From assembly GCA_964606085.1 (NCBI GenBank), contig CAZSFD010000002.1, positions 87,040 through 151,039 of the forward strand: 64,000 nt of DNA. Direction: 5' to 3'. The stretch's first letter is position 1. Each line of letters begins with the position of its first letter. This document shows positions 43,419-51,878 of this stretch, piece by piece. Origin of the DNA: CAIQJJ01 sp964606085 (GTDB taxonomy: Bacteria; Chloroflexota; Anaerolineae; Anaerolineales; UBA4823). A program made the position numbers and the translations under genes. A model generated the notes under the pieces. That model saw only the letters and a program-made list of their open reading frames with translations. It had not been told where the DNA came from and searched no databases.

Positions 43419-44795
43419 TCAACGGCGCTGGCGAGAACCAAAACGCTCAAATGAGAAACCCACCATCAACCCACTGCCGGGCAAATTGCGGGCAAACACG
43501 CTGCCCCCCTGCGCCTCGATCAACTGCCGGGCGATAGCCAGCCCCAGCCCGGCGCCCCCGCCGGCCCGTGAGCGCGAAGCCTCGCCGCGCCAAAACCGGT
43601 CGAACAGATGGGGTAAATCGGCCTGCGGCACACCGGGGCCATCATCGCTGACGGTGAAGGTCAACCCGTTATCCATCATGGCTACACGCAAGATAACCAG
43701 ACCACCCCGTGGCGTATAACGCAGCGCATTACTAACCATATTGCCAATCACCTGTTCGATACGCTGGGGGTCGGCGTGAACAGGCCAGGCCGCCGGATCA
43801 GTCTCCAGGGAAAGGGTGATAGCGGCATCGCGAGCCTGGGGGCCAAACAAATCGGCGGCGCGGACGGCCAATTCGTTGAGGTCTACCAGACGTAGGTCGA
43901 AAGGCAGTTGGCGCGTCTCAGCCAGGGTCAGCAGGCGCAGGTCGTCCACCAGGCGTTCGAGCAGGTAGGTCTCCTCAAGCACAGTGGCGATGACGGCCTC
44001 CTCAAGTGGGTAGATTCCATCGAGAATGCCCTCCAGCCGGCCGCGCATCACCGAGAGCGGGGTGCGCAGTTCGTGAGCCACGTCGGCCAGCATGTTGCGG
44101 CGCTCACTGTCGGCGCGTTGCAGGGCATCAGCCATGTGGTTGAAGCTGTCGGTGAGGGCGTGCAGGTCTTGCGGGCCGCGCACTTCCACGCGGGCGGTCA
44201 GGTCGCCGGCGGCCACGCTTTGCGCAGCAGCGATCACATCGGCCAGCGGGTGAACCACACGCCGGGTGAGCAGGATGCCGATGGTCACCGTCAGGATGGC
44301 GGGCAAAATCGAAAGGTAGATCACCGGCACGAGCAGGCGCAGCACCAGGTTGATCGGGTTGAATTCCTGGCGGTCGCGCACCACCACCGTTCCCACGGTC
44401 TCGCCGCGAACATACAAGGGAAACCACTGATCACCAGCCTGCCGCGGGTAAACCTGGCCTACCGCTACAATCTGCTGGCCGGTCTGGTCAATCACCAGGC
44501 GATCCTGCGCATCCAGCAGGAGGGTGTTTTCCCAACGCGGCGGAATATCGGGGAAATCGGAAATGGCTCCAGCGACAAAGATGTTCTCGACTTCATCCCA
44601 ACTGCCGCGCGCCAGGTAGTAGGCTTCCAGCGAACCAAATAAGGCCGGGCGAAATAGCTCGCGCACGTCGCTGGCAAAGGTAAAGTACAGTGCGGCCGCG
44701 CCAAAAATGAGAATGGAAATGAGCAAAACCACCGCGCCAAAAGCGCGCAGGATCAGCAGATAGAGTCGGCGTTGGATGGAGCGAGCAGATTTCAT
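43419..44795 (-). CDS. sensor histidine kinase, BaeS/HAMP type
   Basis: A 458-residue membrane kinase. Helices at about 18-40 and 150-175 flank an extracytoplasmic loop of about 110 residues (VFVAGAISDFPDIPPRWENT). HAMP and HisKA follow, with the phosphoacceptor in MLADVAHELRTPLSVMRG. The ATPase domain has VIGNMVSNALRYTP, DDGPGV and GAGLGLAIARQL. It overlaps the OmpR-type regulator gene by 4 bp. The pair lies directly downstream of a MacAB-type efflux operon and probably controls it in response to envelope stress or drugs. Confidence 0.94.
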   Translation of the reverse strand: MKSARSIQRRLYLLILRAFGAVVLLISILIFGAAALYFTFASDVRELFRPALFGSLEAYYLARGSWDEVENIFVAGAISDFPDIPPRWENTLLLDAQDRLVIDQTGQQIVAVGQVYPRQAGDQWFPLYVRGETVGTVVVRDRQEFNPINLVLRLLVPVIYLSILPAILTVTIGILLTRRVVHPLADVIAAAQSVAAGDLTARVEVRGPQDLHALTDSFNHMADALQRADSERRNMLADVAHELRTPLSVMRGRLEGILDGIYPLEEAVIATVLEETYLLERLVDDLRLLTLAETRQLPFDLRLVDLNELAVRAADLFGPQARDAAITLSLETDPAAWPVHADPQRIEQVIGNMVSNALRYTPRGGLVILRVAMMDNGLTFTVSDDGPGVPQADLPHLFDRFWRGEASRSRAGGGAGLGLAIARQLIEAQGGSVFARNLPGSGLMVGFSFERFGSRQRR

Positions 44796-45460
44796 AAATG
44801 CAACTTATACCCCACCCCATGCACCGTGACGATGCAATCGTGGGGTTCGAGTTTGCGGCGCAGGTTGCGAATGTGGCTGTCTATGGCGCGCTCGTAGCTT
44901 TCAAACGAGACGCCGCGCACGGCAGTGAGCAGTTGGGCGCGCGAGAAGATGCGGCCCGGCTGGCTGGCGAGGGTAGCAAGCAGTTCAAATTCGGTGGGGG
45001 TCAGTTGCGTTTCGAGGCCCGGCAAGGTGACGTGGTAATCGGCACGGTCGAGGGCCAGATGGCCCACGCGGATCACCTCGCTGACAGCGCCCCCGGCCGC
45101 CCGCCTCAGCACCGTGCGCACACGCGCCACCAGTTCGCGCGGGCTGAAGGGCTTGGTCAGGTAATCGTCTGCGCCGAGTTCCAGGCCGGTCAGCTTGTCG
45201 GCTTCTGCGAAGCGGGCGGTGAGCATGATGATGGGGATTTCCGAGTCGCGCCGCAGGGCTCGGCACACATCCAGGCCATCCATGCCGGGCAGCATCAGGT
45301 CGAGGACGATCAGATCGGGCCGGGCGCGGCGGGCGGTTGCAAGGGCGGCCAGGCCGTCGCGCTCAGTCAGCACGTCGAAACCGGCGGCTTTGAGGTAGTC
45401 GCAGCAGATTTCGAGGATTTGGGGTTCGTCATCTACGACGAGGATGGTTTGGGGCATCAT
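44792..45460 (-). CDS. OmpR-family response regulator
   Basis: A 222-residue regulator. The receiver has TILVVDDEPQILEI with the acidic pair, the acceptor aspartate in LIVLDLMLPGMDG, and lysine in YLTKPFSPREL. The C-terminal winged-helix domain has LTPTEFELLATLASQPGRIFSR and VTVHGVGYKL. It starts with two adjacent ATGs (45460 and 45457). A 26-bp palindrome lies between it and the upstream small membrane-protein gene. Partner of the overlapping BaeS-like kinase. Confidence 0.95.
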   Translation of the reverse strand: MMPQTILVVDDEPQILEICCDYLKAAGFDVLTERDGLAALATARRARPDLIVLDLMLPGMDGLDVCRALRRDSEIPIIMLTARFAEADKLTGLELGADDYLTKPFSPRELVARVRTVLRRAAGGAVSEVIRVGHLALDRADYHVTLPGLETQLTPTEFELLATLASQPGRIFSRAQLLTAVRGVSFESYERAIDSHIRNLRRKLEPHDCIVTVHGVGYKLHL

Positions 45461-45462
45461 GG

Positions 45463-45488
45463 GTACAGCGAAATGAATTTCGCCTTAC
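45463..45488. repeat. 26-bp palindrome, family A (GCGAAAT variant)
   Basis: Same length and layout as the copies at 17930 and 54527, with a core of GCGAAAT instead of GCAAAAT. The TAA stop of the gene at 45485 lies in its edge, and it ends 3 bp before the regulator start codon. Confidence 0.75.
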
Positions 45489-45988
45489 GAATACGCATCC
45501 AACGAGGATGGCAGCAGGGCAAGAACGGCCACGCCCGTGAGCAGGGCAATGCGAACGAGCGTGGGCAACGCGGCCAGGAAGAAGCGCGCCCCGCCCACCA
45601 GCCCCGGCAGGGCCAAAACAATGCCCAACGCCGCCACGATCAACGCCAGGATCAGTCCCCAGCGCTTGCTGCGCCACAAACCGACAGCGGCCACGAGCGC
45701 CCCAATGCCGGCGGCAGCGTTGGCCGCCAGCAGCGCAATGGCCGCGCCGGCCAGTGCGCCCGGGCTGCCGCCTCGCACCACGCCGCCCAAGAAGCGGCTG
45801 CCGGGCATCCCGGTGACGCGGCGGCCCGGGGCCGTGGGGGCATCCGGGTTGCCCGCTGGTTGGCGGGGTGGCGATCCGCCGGCGGCGAGGCGCGCGCCCA
45901 AAATCAGCGGGACAGCCAGTTGGGTCAGCAGCGCCAGGACGAGGAAGAGGGAAGCGAGGGTGAGGGAAAGGGGGCGTTTGGTTTTCAT
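45485..45988 (-). CDS. small membrane protein of the efflux operon, function unknown
   Basis: A 167-residue protein with four hydrophobic stretches (LTLASLFLVLALLTQLAV, ALAGAAIALLAANAAAGIGALVA, WGLILALIVAALGIVLALPGL, IALLTGVAVLALL). A Gly/Pro/Ala-rich loop follows the first of these. I recognise no family. It lies 74 bp after the MacB-like permease and just before the two-component genes on the same strand. Confidence 0.65.
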   Translation of the reverse strand: MKTKRPLSLTLASLFLVLALLTQLAVPLILGARLAAGGSPPRQPAGNPDAPTAPGRRVTGMPGSRFLGGVVRGGSPGALAGAAIALLAANAAAGIGALVAAVGLWRSKRWGLILALIVAALGIVLALPGLVGGARFFLAALPTLVRIALLTGVAVLALLPSSLDAYS

Positions 45989-46036
45989 AACAAATCAGGT
46001 CAAGGCAACATATCCAGGAAAATCGGCATCCATACT

Positions 46037-46055
46037 CGCAAGTCAGAGACTTGCG
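46037..46055. repeat. palindrome family C (CGCAAGTC-AGA-GACTTGCG)
   Basis: 8-bp arms around a 3-nt loop, 7 bp past the stop of the permease gene. It is the near-identical counterpart of the element at 32296-32314. Confidence 0.75.
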
Positions 46056-46062
46056 CCACAGG

Positions 46063-47280
46063 TTATTCTGATCGTAACGCTTCCACCGGCTCCAGGTTGG
46101 CGGCCCGGCGGGCGGGATAGAAGCCGAAGAACAGGCCGACCGCGGCCGAGAAGAGCGTGGCCAGCAAGATGGCGTCCAGGTCAACCGAGGGCACGATGGC
46201 GACCTCGTTGGCGGTGGCGATCTGCCCGACGATGAAGGCGATCAGCCAGGCCAGGGCAATGCCCACCGCCCCGCCAATCACGCTCAACACCGACGATTCG
46301 ACCAGGAATTGCACCAGAATATCGCCCTTGCGCGCCCCCACCGCCTTGCGCAGGCCAATTTCGCGCGTGCGCTCGGTGACGGAGACGAGCATGATATTCA
46401 TAATGCCGATGCCACCCACCAGCAGCGAAATAGAAGCAATGCCGCCGAGAAAGATCGTCAACACGCCGATGATGGATTGCAGCGACGACAAAATTTCCTG
46501 CTGGTTCAGCACCTGGAAATCTGGCTCTTCAATAGATGTATGGTGGCGTTCGGCCAGGATGGCGGTGGCATCTGCGACGGCCTGGTTCACCTGCGCTGCG
46601 CTGGCCGCCTGGACGACGATGCGGTCAATCTGCTGGCGGCTGGGGCGGCGGATCAGGCGGGTTTGGGCGGTGGTCAGCGGCACGAGAATCTGGTTATCTT
46701 GCGAGCCGAAACCCCCGCCACCCTTGCTTTCGAGGATGCCGATGACGGTGAAGGGCTGCCCCTGGATGCGGATTTTCTCGCCGACGATGTTTTGCGTGCG
46801 CCCAAACAGGCTGGTGGCTACATCCGTGCCGATCACGGTCACGGCAGCGCGGTCGGTCAGGTCGGCATCGGAGATGCCCTCGCCTTCGGCGACATCCAGG
46901 TTGCTGACGAGGGCGTATTCGGGGGTAACGCCCAGGATGGAGGTATCGCTGCTATCGCCGCCGTAGGTAACCGTGCCGCCGCCTGAAAGCACCGGCGCGG
47001 CATAGGTGATCGAACCGGCTTCTTCGAGGGCGCGGGCGTCTTTCAATGTGAGCGGCTTGGGGTTGCGAATGCTGCGGTCGCCGCCGGAGAAGATGTAGAT
47101 CACGTTGGTGCCGATGCTCTCGACCGTGCTGGTGATCGAATCTTCGGCGCCGCGGCCAATCGCCAGCATGGCGATCACCGCCGCCACACCGATGACGATG
47201 CCCAGCACCGTCAACAGCGAGCGCAACTTGTTGGAGGCGAGGCTTTGCAGAGCCTCGAGGAAGGATTGGAGTATGTTCAT
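46063..47280 (-). CDS. ABC transporter permease, MacB-like
   Basis: A 405-residue permease of the MacB/FtsX class. The N-terminal helix is preceded by LQSLASNKLRSLLTVLGIVIGVAAVIAML. A large extracytoplasmic MacB core domain follows (about 45-270, with VIGTDVATSLFG and TVIGILESKG). Three C-terminal helices include IMNIMLVSVTERTREIGLRKAVGA, the usual coupling-loop motif. I chose the ATG at 47280, which has the standard MacB start. The partner ATPase and adaptor are separate upstream genes, so this is a split MacAB-type efflux system for macrolides, peptides or similar substrates. Confidence 0.93.
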   Translation of the reverse strand: MNILQSFLEALQSLASNKLRSLLTVLGIVIGVAAVIAMLAIGRGAEDSITSTVESIGTNVIYIFSGGDRSIRNPKPLTLKDARALEEAGSITYAAPVLSGGGTVTYGGDSSDTSILGVTPEYALVSNLDVAEGEGISDADLTDRAAVTVIGTDVATSLFGRTQNIVGEKIRIQGQPFTVIGILESKGGGGFGSQDNQILVPLTTAQTRLIRRPSRQQIDRIVVQAASAAQVNQAVADATAILAERHHTSIEEPDFQVLNQQEILSSLQSIIGVLTIFLGGIASISLLVGGIGIMNIMLVSVTERTREIGLRKAVGARKGDILVQFLVESSVLSVIGGAVGIALAWLIAFIVGQIATANEVAIVPSVDLDAILLATLFSAAVGLFFGFYPARRAANLEPVEALRSE

Positions 47281-47293
47281 AAGTTCATCCGAT

Positions 47294-47372
47294 AAGGGGC
47301 AGGGGGCAAGGAGCAGGGGGCAGGGAATGAACCACCTGCCACCTGCCACTTGCTACCTGCTACCTGCCACTT
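47294..47372. repeat. purine/pyrimidine tract (CCACCTGC units) at the ATPase 3' end
   Basis: GGGGGCA and CACCTGC/TACCTGC units in two mirrored halves, filling the gap between the ATPase and permease genes. The last codons (S-G-R) and TAG stop of the ATPase come from it. Confidence 0.6.
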
Positions 47373-48052
47373 TGCTCTTCCAAAAGCCCATCACGCAAGC
47401 GGAGAGTGCGTTGGGTTTGGGCGGCGATGGCGGGGTCGTGGGTGACGATGATGACGGTGGTGCCACTCTCGCGATTAAGATTGGTGAGCAGTTCCATGAT
47501 TTCCCGGCCCGATTTCGAGTCCAGGTTGCCGGTGGGTTCGTCGGCCATCAGGATGGCAGGGTCGTTGATCAAGGCACGCGCAATGGCTACGCGCTGCTGC
47601 TGGCCGCCTGACAGTTCCGCGGGACGGTGGTGAAGGCGGTCGCCCAGGCCCACCGCTTGCAGGGCGGCTTCGGCCCGCTGGCGGCGGTGGTTGCTGCCGG
47701 CGTAACGCATGGGCAGTTCCACGTTGGCCAGGGCGCTCATGCGTGGCAGCAGGTTGAAGCTCTGGAAGATGAAGCCCACCTTGCGGTTACGGATGGATGC
47801 CAGCTGGTCGTCAGTCAGTTGCGAAACCGCCTCGCCGTCGAGGATGTACGTGCCAGCAGAAGGGCGATCCAGGCAGCCGAGGATGTTCATCAGGGTAGAT
47901 TTGCCCGAACCCGACGGCCCCATGATGGAGATCATCTCGCCCTTCTGGATGTGGAAGGACACGCCGCGCAGGGCGTTCACTTCCACATCACCCATCTGGT
48001 AGGTTTTGGCGAGACCTTCTGAGACGATGACGGCTTCGCTGGTGGCACTCAT
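47360..48052 (-). CDS. ABC transporter ATP-binding protein, MacB/LolD-like
   Basis: A 230-residue ATPase of the MacB/LolD class. It has Walker A IMGPSGSGKSTLMNILG, Q-loop VGFIFQSFNLLPRMSALANV, signature ELSGGQQQRVAIARAL, Walker B ILMADEPTGNLDSKSG and H-switch VTHDPAIA. Its start overlaps the adaptor gene stop by 4 bp. It drives the permease encoded just downstream. The C-terminal residues and stop are contributed by a repeated tract. Confidence 0.95.
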   Translation of the reverse strand: MSATSEAVIVSEGLAKTYQMGDVEVNALRGVSFHIQKGEMISIMGPSGSGKSTLMNILGCLDRPSAGTYILDGEAVSQLTDDQLASIRNRKVGFIFQSFNLLPRMSALANVELPMRYAGSNHRRQRAEAALQAVGLGDRLHHRPAELSGGQQQRVAIARALINDPAILMADEPTGNLDSKSGREIMELLTNLNRESGTTVIIVTHDPAIAAQTQRTLRLRDGLLEEQSGR

Positions 48053-49659
48053 GGCTGGCCTCCGCCAAACGGCCCGCCGCCGTTGCCCGAACCTGGGCCA
48101 AAGCTGGGCGAATTATCCGTCGAGGGCGTGCCGAGGAAGATTACATTACCTTCTTGCAGTTCATCGCTCAACACTTGCGAGGCGGTATCCGAAGACATCC
48201 CCACCTTGATCACCACCCGCTCGGCGGCGTTGTTGCGCAGCACATAGACAAAACGCTCGCCATCTTTGGATTGGATGGCCCGGTTGGGCAGTTGCAGCAC
48301 GTCGTCCACCTCAGAGATAATCACATTCGCCACGGCAGTCATGCCCGGCTTGACGGCGGCATCGGCATCGGTGAGTTGGACGGTGACCGGGAAATACACC
48401 ACGCTCTGCGCCACCGTGCCCACCAGCCCGATGCTGGAGACCACACCAGCGTACGCTTTGTCGGGGATGGCGTCGAAAGTCACCTGCACCGCCTGGCCGA
48501 CCTGAATCTGGGCGATGTCAATTTCGGAGACATCCAAATCTACGAAGAGCCTGGAAAGATCATCCAGGCGAAAAGCTGTCTTCCCGGCGTTGACCATATC
48601 GCCCTGCATCACGCTGATTTGGGTGATGGTGCCGCCAAAGGGGGCGGTCAGGGCGGCCTGTTCCAGGTTGGCCTGCGCCAGGGTGATGCGGGTCTGGGCC
48701 ACGGCCAGGTCGTCGGCGGTGGGGCCGGCTTTGGCCTGGTCGAGCGCTTCCTGGGCGTCGTTGACTTTGGCCTTCGCCAGTTCGATGTCGGTGGGTTTGG
48801 GGTTCTTGAGTTTTTCGAGCTTCTCGATGGCATCCGAAAGCTGCCCCTGGGCCACCAAAAGCTGTGTGTTCTTCTCGATGATTTCCTCGTCGGTGGGGCT
48901 GCCCAAATACCAGTTGACGGTCGCCAGGGCGCGGTCACGTTTGGTTTCGGCAGCCGCCAGGTTGCTGAGCGCCAGCGCCTTGCCAGCATCCACATTGGGG
49001 TCGCCAGGCGTGTTCTCATAGACAGATTGCAGGCGGTCTACTTCCGATTGGGCAATCAGGTAAGAAGCGCGCGCCTGTTCGATCAATTCCGTGCTGTAAC
49101 GCGGGCGGGCCAATTTATCCACCGCTTTTTGGGCATCGGTGACGGCGTCGCGGGCGGTGACAATGGCCAGTTCAGCCTGGGCCAGGTCACTTTCGGAGGG
49201 GTTGAGCAGCGTATCCAGGTCTTCCTGGGCCTGTTCGAGGGCGGTTTCGGCCTGGGCGATCTTGAGCGGCTGGGGCTTTTGCAATTCTTCCAGGTTGGCT
49301 TCGGCATTGATCAGGTCGGCGCGCGCCTGGATGATGGATGGGGAGATGGTGTTGGGGTCGAGGCTGGCTAAGGTCTCATCAGCCTGCACAAGCTGACCGA
49401 GCGTCACCAGCACTTCACCCACTTTGCCGCTGGTCTGCCAGTTGATGAGGGTCTGCTGGTTCGAGCGCACCGTGCCGGTGGCGCCGATCACCACCGTCAG
49501 CGGGCCGCGGGTCAGTTCGACGGTCTGCATGGCGGCCAGTTCGGCGCTCAGGCCGGTTTCGTTGGCCGACGGCATGAACATGACGTAGGCCACCGCGCCG
49601 ATCACGATGACGACGATACCGAAGATCAGCCAGGGGAGAAAGGGTCGTTTCTTTTGCAT
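48049..49659 (-). CDS. HlyD/MacA-type periplasmic adaptor protein
   Basis: A 536-residue membrane-fusion protein. It has an N-terminal anchor (LPWLIFGIVVIVIGAVAYVMFM), a biotinyl-like lipoyl half (TVRSNQQTLINWQTSGKVGEVL), and a long alpha-helical hairpin of about 200 residues (LEELQKPQPLKIAQAETAL onward). The second lipoyl half and beta-barrel follow (LDDLSRLFVDLDVSEIDIAQIQVGQAV). The C-terminal tail is Gly/Pro-rich. It connects the inner-membrane MacB-like pump to exit components. AGGAG precedes the ATG. First gene of the efflux operon. Confidence 0.93.
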   Translation of the reverse strand: MQKKRPFLPWLIFGIVVIVIGAVAYVMFMPSANETGLSAELAAMQTVELTRGPLTVVIGATGTVRSNQQTLINWQTSGKVGEVLVTLGQLVQADETLASLDPNTISPSIIQARADLINAEANLEELQKPQPLKIAQAETALEQAQEDLDTLLNPSESDLAQAELAIVTARDAVTDAQKAVDKLARPRYSTELIEQARASYLIAQSEVDRLQSVYENTPGDPNVDAGKALALSNLAAAETKRDRALATVNWYLGSPTDEEIIEKNTQLLVAQGQLSDAIEKLEKLKNPKPTDIELAKAKVNDAQEALDQAKAGPTADDLAVAQTRITLAQANLEQAALTAPFGGTITQISVMQGDMVNAGKTAFRLDDLSRLFVDLDVSEIDIAQIQVGQAVQVTFDAIPDKAYAGVVSSIGLVGTVAQSVVYFPVTVQLTDADAAVKPGMTAVANVIISEVDDVLQLPNRAIQSKDGERFVYVLRNNAAERVVIKVGMSSDTASQVLSDELQEGNVIFLGTPSTDNSPSFGPGSGNGGGPFGGGQP

Positions 49660-49676
49660 GGGGAAATACTCCTGAT

Positions 49677-49715
49677 AAAAAATACGGGACTGGCAATGGT
49701 TAATTTTCCAGTCCC
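49677..49715 (-). terminator. hairpin with T-run after the toxin gene
   Basis: On the minus strand, GGGACTGG and CCAGTCCC form the stem around a 14-nt loop, followed by GTATTTTTT. It lies 66 bp past the toxin stop and just before the adaptor gene, and probably separates these transcripts. Confidence 0.6.
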
Positions 49716-49781
49716 AATAAGCATATCAGGCAATTTTGCAGAAATTATGGAGTTTTTATCGGTTTGGGCGCGGGGTTATTT

Positions 49782-50258
49782 TTATCGGGGCTTCAACTCG
49801 CTCGATGGCGAACGATACCCCGCAGCAATCATCATAGACAATAACTGGTTGGCCTGCGTCAGGCTGACTAGGTTTTTCTGTACGCAAGCGTTCAAAATAC
49901 CGAGCGTGCCAGTGAGTGGGATGGCATGCCCCCTGGCAATTCGCCGGGCATCGGCATCGTCAGAAACGAACAAGCCGCCGCGGTTATGAGCGATAGCGAT
50001 ACAACTGCGTTCTCCCGCGCCGAGGCGCAGTGGAAGTTGGCTAGCGAAGGCATCTTCGCCCAGGGTCAATTCCACCACCCGAAGCGCCTGCCATGCTTGG
50101 GGTGGAAAAGTGATCTTATCGCTGGCAGCCAGGTATTCGCCCAGAACAATGGATGTGGTGCTTGTTTTCCCCGGCCACAACGACAAAATCAAATCTGCCT
50201 GCTTGACCAGGGCAAAATTGCTCAAAACGGTATTGTCAAGGATGACCAGGTCTTTCAT
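49782..50258 (-). CDS. PIN-like nuclease toxin (DUF3368 family)
   Basis: A 158-residue PIN-fold protein. Acidic residues expected of the metal site are seen in VILDNTVLSNF (D8), the VLGEYL region, LGAGERSCIAIA and VSDDADARRIA. The C-terminal GTLGILNACVQKNLVSL is typical of DUF3368 proteins, which pair with UPF0175 antitoxins. It probably cleaves RNA when free of its partner. The UPF0175-like gene lies 6 bp upstream in the same operon. Confidence 0.85.
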   Translation of the reverse strand: MKDLVILDNTVLSNFALVKQADLILSLWPGKTSTTSIVLGEYLAASDKITFPPQAWQALRVVELTLGEDAFASQLPLRLGAGERSCIAIAHNRGGLFVSDDADARRIARGHAIPLTGTLGILNACVQKNLVSLTQANQLLSMMIAAGYRSPSSELKPR

Positions 50259-50264
50259 CAGTCT

Positions 50265-50702
50265 TTACCCGGCCCAGGACAGCGCGTTTTGCACGTCTTC
50301 ATCGGCTTCTTCGGTGCTCGTTGTTCCCTGGCGCAGCGGGATATTGAGACGGGCAAAACGAATCCGCAAATCCAGTGCAGGCAGGCTCAATAATTCTGCC
50401 GTTCGGCTCAAACTGACCTGTTCGGTCAAGTAAAAGGCCATCACCCGGTCGTAGCGCTCCTGTTCATCAGTGACCCCGGCAAAAGCCTGGTCAGAGAAAT
50501 CGTGCGCTTCACCGATGGGCTGTTTTTGGGTATAGTAACGAATTAACGCTCGCTGAATGCGGTAATCAATCACGTCAATAATTGCCACTTCTGCCTGACC
50601 GTGACTTTCAATCACTGCCGTTTTGCCACGCAAGACATCGCGGATAATCTGGCGCGTATTGCGCGCCAGGTCGGTTTTGCGAACGTACTGCACTACTTCC
50701 AT
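50265..50702 (-). CDS. antitoxin: Phd/YefM-like domain plus UPF0175
   Basis: A 145-residue protein in two parts. Residues 1-50 (VVQYVRKTDLARNTRQIIRDVLRGKTAVI) resemble the DNA-binding Phd/YefM fold, including the HGQAEVAIID strand. Residues about 85-130 (VSLSRTAELLSLPALDLRIRF) match UPF0175. I chose the ATG at 50702 behind GGAG. It should bind and inhibit the PIN-like toxin encoded next and repress the operon through the AT-rich palindrome upstream. Confidence 0.8.
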   Translation of the reverse strand: MEVVQYVRKTDLARNTRQIIRDVLRGKTAVIESHGQAEVAIIDVIDYRIQRALIRYYTQKQPIGEAHDFSDQAFAGVTDEQERYDRVMAFYLTEQVSLSRTAELLSLPALDLRIRFARLNIPLRQGTTSTEEADEDVQNALSWAG

Positions 50703-50715
50703 CGCATATCTCCAG

Positions 50716-50729
50716 AAAATACGTATTTT
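50716..50729. promoter_or_regulatory. AAAATACGTATTTT palindrome, probable toxin-antitoxin operator
   Basis: A perfect 14-bp palindrome 14 bp upstream of the antitoxin start, with further TAAAATACAT-type half sites beside it. It also overlaps the likely promoter region. The DinB gene ends 8 bp away, so promoter and operator are squeezed between the two genes. Confidence 0.55.
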
Positions 50730-50736
50730 ATGTATT

Positions 50737-51228
50737 TTACACTGTTTTACTCGGGCCACAGATCGAGTCATACACCACCTGCATCTGGGCCACGTGATCG
50801 CGCACGTGGCGTTCGTAGGTGACCAGCCAATCATCCATCGTCATCAGGCCGTTCTCGCTGTGATGGACGGTGTTGGCCCAGGTGCTTTCAGGCACGGTTT
50901 TGATCAGTTCATACGATAGGCCACGCAGCCAGCGGAATAGCTCCACCGCACCTTCGGGGGATTGCTCGTGATAATGCAGCGCCCGCGCCCACTGGCCTTC
51001 ATCGTAGCCGAGCACAGCGCTGCCGGGTTCGGCAATGAAGCGGCGGCAGCGCACATAGCTGTTGACCTCGCTGTCGGCGATGTGGACGATGATCTCGTGG
51101 ATCGTCCAGGCATCGGGGGCAGGGCGGAACTGCCACATTTCACGCGGGAAGCGTTCGAGGGCGGCAGTCAGCAGTGCATGGGCCGCGCCGTAGGATTCGA
51201 TCCGTTGTTGGCGTTCTTCGGGGGTCAT
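50737..51228 (-). CDS. DinB family protein
   Basis: A 163-residue four-helix-bundle protein of the DinB/YfiT group, which hold a metal with three histidines and include thiol transferases. Likely ligands are in IHEIIVHIADSEV and YERHVRDHVAQM. WQFRPAPDAWTIHEI is the standard first conserved block. The specific reaction is unknown. It precedes the toxin-antitoxin genes on the same strand. Confidence 0.87.
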   Translation of the reverse strand: MTPEERQQRIESYGAAHALLTAALERFPREMWQFRPAPDAWTIHEIIVHIADSEVNSYVRCRRFIAEPGSAVLGYDEGQWARALHYHEQSPEGAVELFRWLRGLSYELIKTVPESTWANTVHHSENGLMTMDDWLVTYERHVRDHVAQMQVVYDSICGPSKTV

Positions 51229-51244
51229 GGTTTATCTCCTTGTA

Positions 51245-51259
51245 AGACTTCGGAAGTCT
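51245..51259. repeat. palindrome AGACTTCGGAAGTCT (family B) at the Tag gene end
   Basis: A near-perfect 15-bp palindrome that overlaps the TAG stop of the glycosylase gene. A longer relative with the same ACTTCGGAA core lies at 51846-51878. Confidence 0.7.
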
Positions 51260-51821
51260 ATAACGTATAACGAAAGCAACTCACAAGATGGTCATTGACC
51301 ATCCCCGTAGCCTGCATGTGGGCGTAGCAGATGGTCGAGCCGACGAAGCGGAAGCCGCGCTGTTTCAGGTCTTTGCTCAGCGCGTCTGATTCGGGGCTGG
51401 TAGCGGGGAGTTCGGCCAGCGTGCGCCAGGCGTTGACTCTTGGCCGGCCATCTACAAAGCGCCAGATGTAAGCGTCGAAGCTGCCAAATTCTTCCTGTAG
51501 GGCCAAAAACGCCTGGGCGTTGCCGATAGAGGCGGCCACTTTCAGGCGGTTGCGCACGATGCCGGGGTTGGTGAGCAGTTCGGCCACCTTCGCCGGGCCA
51601 TAGCGGGCCACCTTTGCCGGGTCGAAGTTGTCGTAGGCGGCGCGGTAATTTTCGCGCTTACGCAGGATGGTGATCCAACTCAACCCCGCCTGCGCCCCTT
51701 CGAGGATGAGAAACTCGAACAGCGCCCGGTCATCGTGAACGGGCACGCCCCATTCCTGGTCGTGGTAGGCCACATACAGCGGGTCGCTTCCGGCCCAATC
51801 GCAGCGGATCAAATCGTCCAT
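51258..51821 (-). CDS. tag: DNA-3-methyladenine glycosylase I
   Basis: Tag removes 3-methyladenine from alkylated DNA in base-excision repair. The 187-residue protein has LIRCDWAGSDPLYVAYHDQEWGVP, LEGAQAGLSWITILRKRENYR, SKDLKQRGFRFVGSTICYAHMQATG and VNDHLVSC. The zinc ligands (C and H near the N terminus, H and C near the C terminus) are all present, and E in the LEGAQAGLSW block fits base recognition. I chose the ATG at 51821, six bases after GAAAGGA; an ATG at 51827 is also possible. Confidence 0.95.
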   Translation of the reverse strand: MDDLIRCDWAGSDPLYVAYHDQEWGVPVHDDRALFEFLILEGAQAGLSWITILRKRENYRAAYDNFDPAKVARYGPAKVAELLTNPGIVRNRLKVAASIGNAQAFLALQEEFGSFDAYIWRFVDGRPRVNAWRTLAELPATSPESDALSKDLKQRGFRFVGSTICYAHMQATGMVNDHLVSCFRYTL

Positions 51822-51845
51822 TCGCATTCCTTTCATATCATACAT

Positions 51846-51878
51846 AGAATTCCGAAGTCTCAAAGACTTCGGAATTCT
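51846..51878. repeat. 33-bp hairpin with 15-bp arms (family B), supplying the CbiX-like stop
   Basis: AGAATTCCGAAGTCT and its exact complement flank CAA. On the minus strand it encodes the last residues (E-F-R-S-L) and TGA stop of the upstream gene. Confidence 0.85.

Noticed and set aside
45537..46235. A 232-codon plus-strand frame near the efflux operon
   Set aside because: It is antisense to the small membrane protein and permease end, Arg/Pro/Ala-rich, with no motif.
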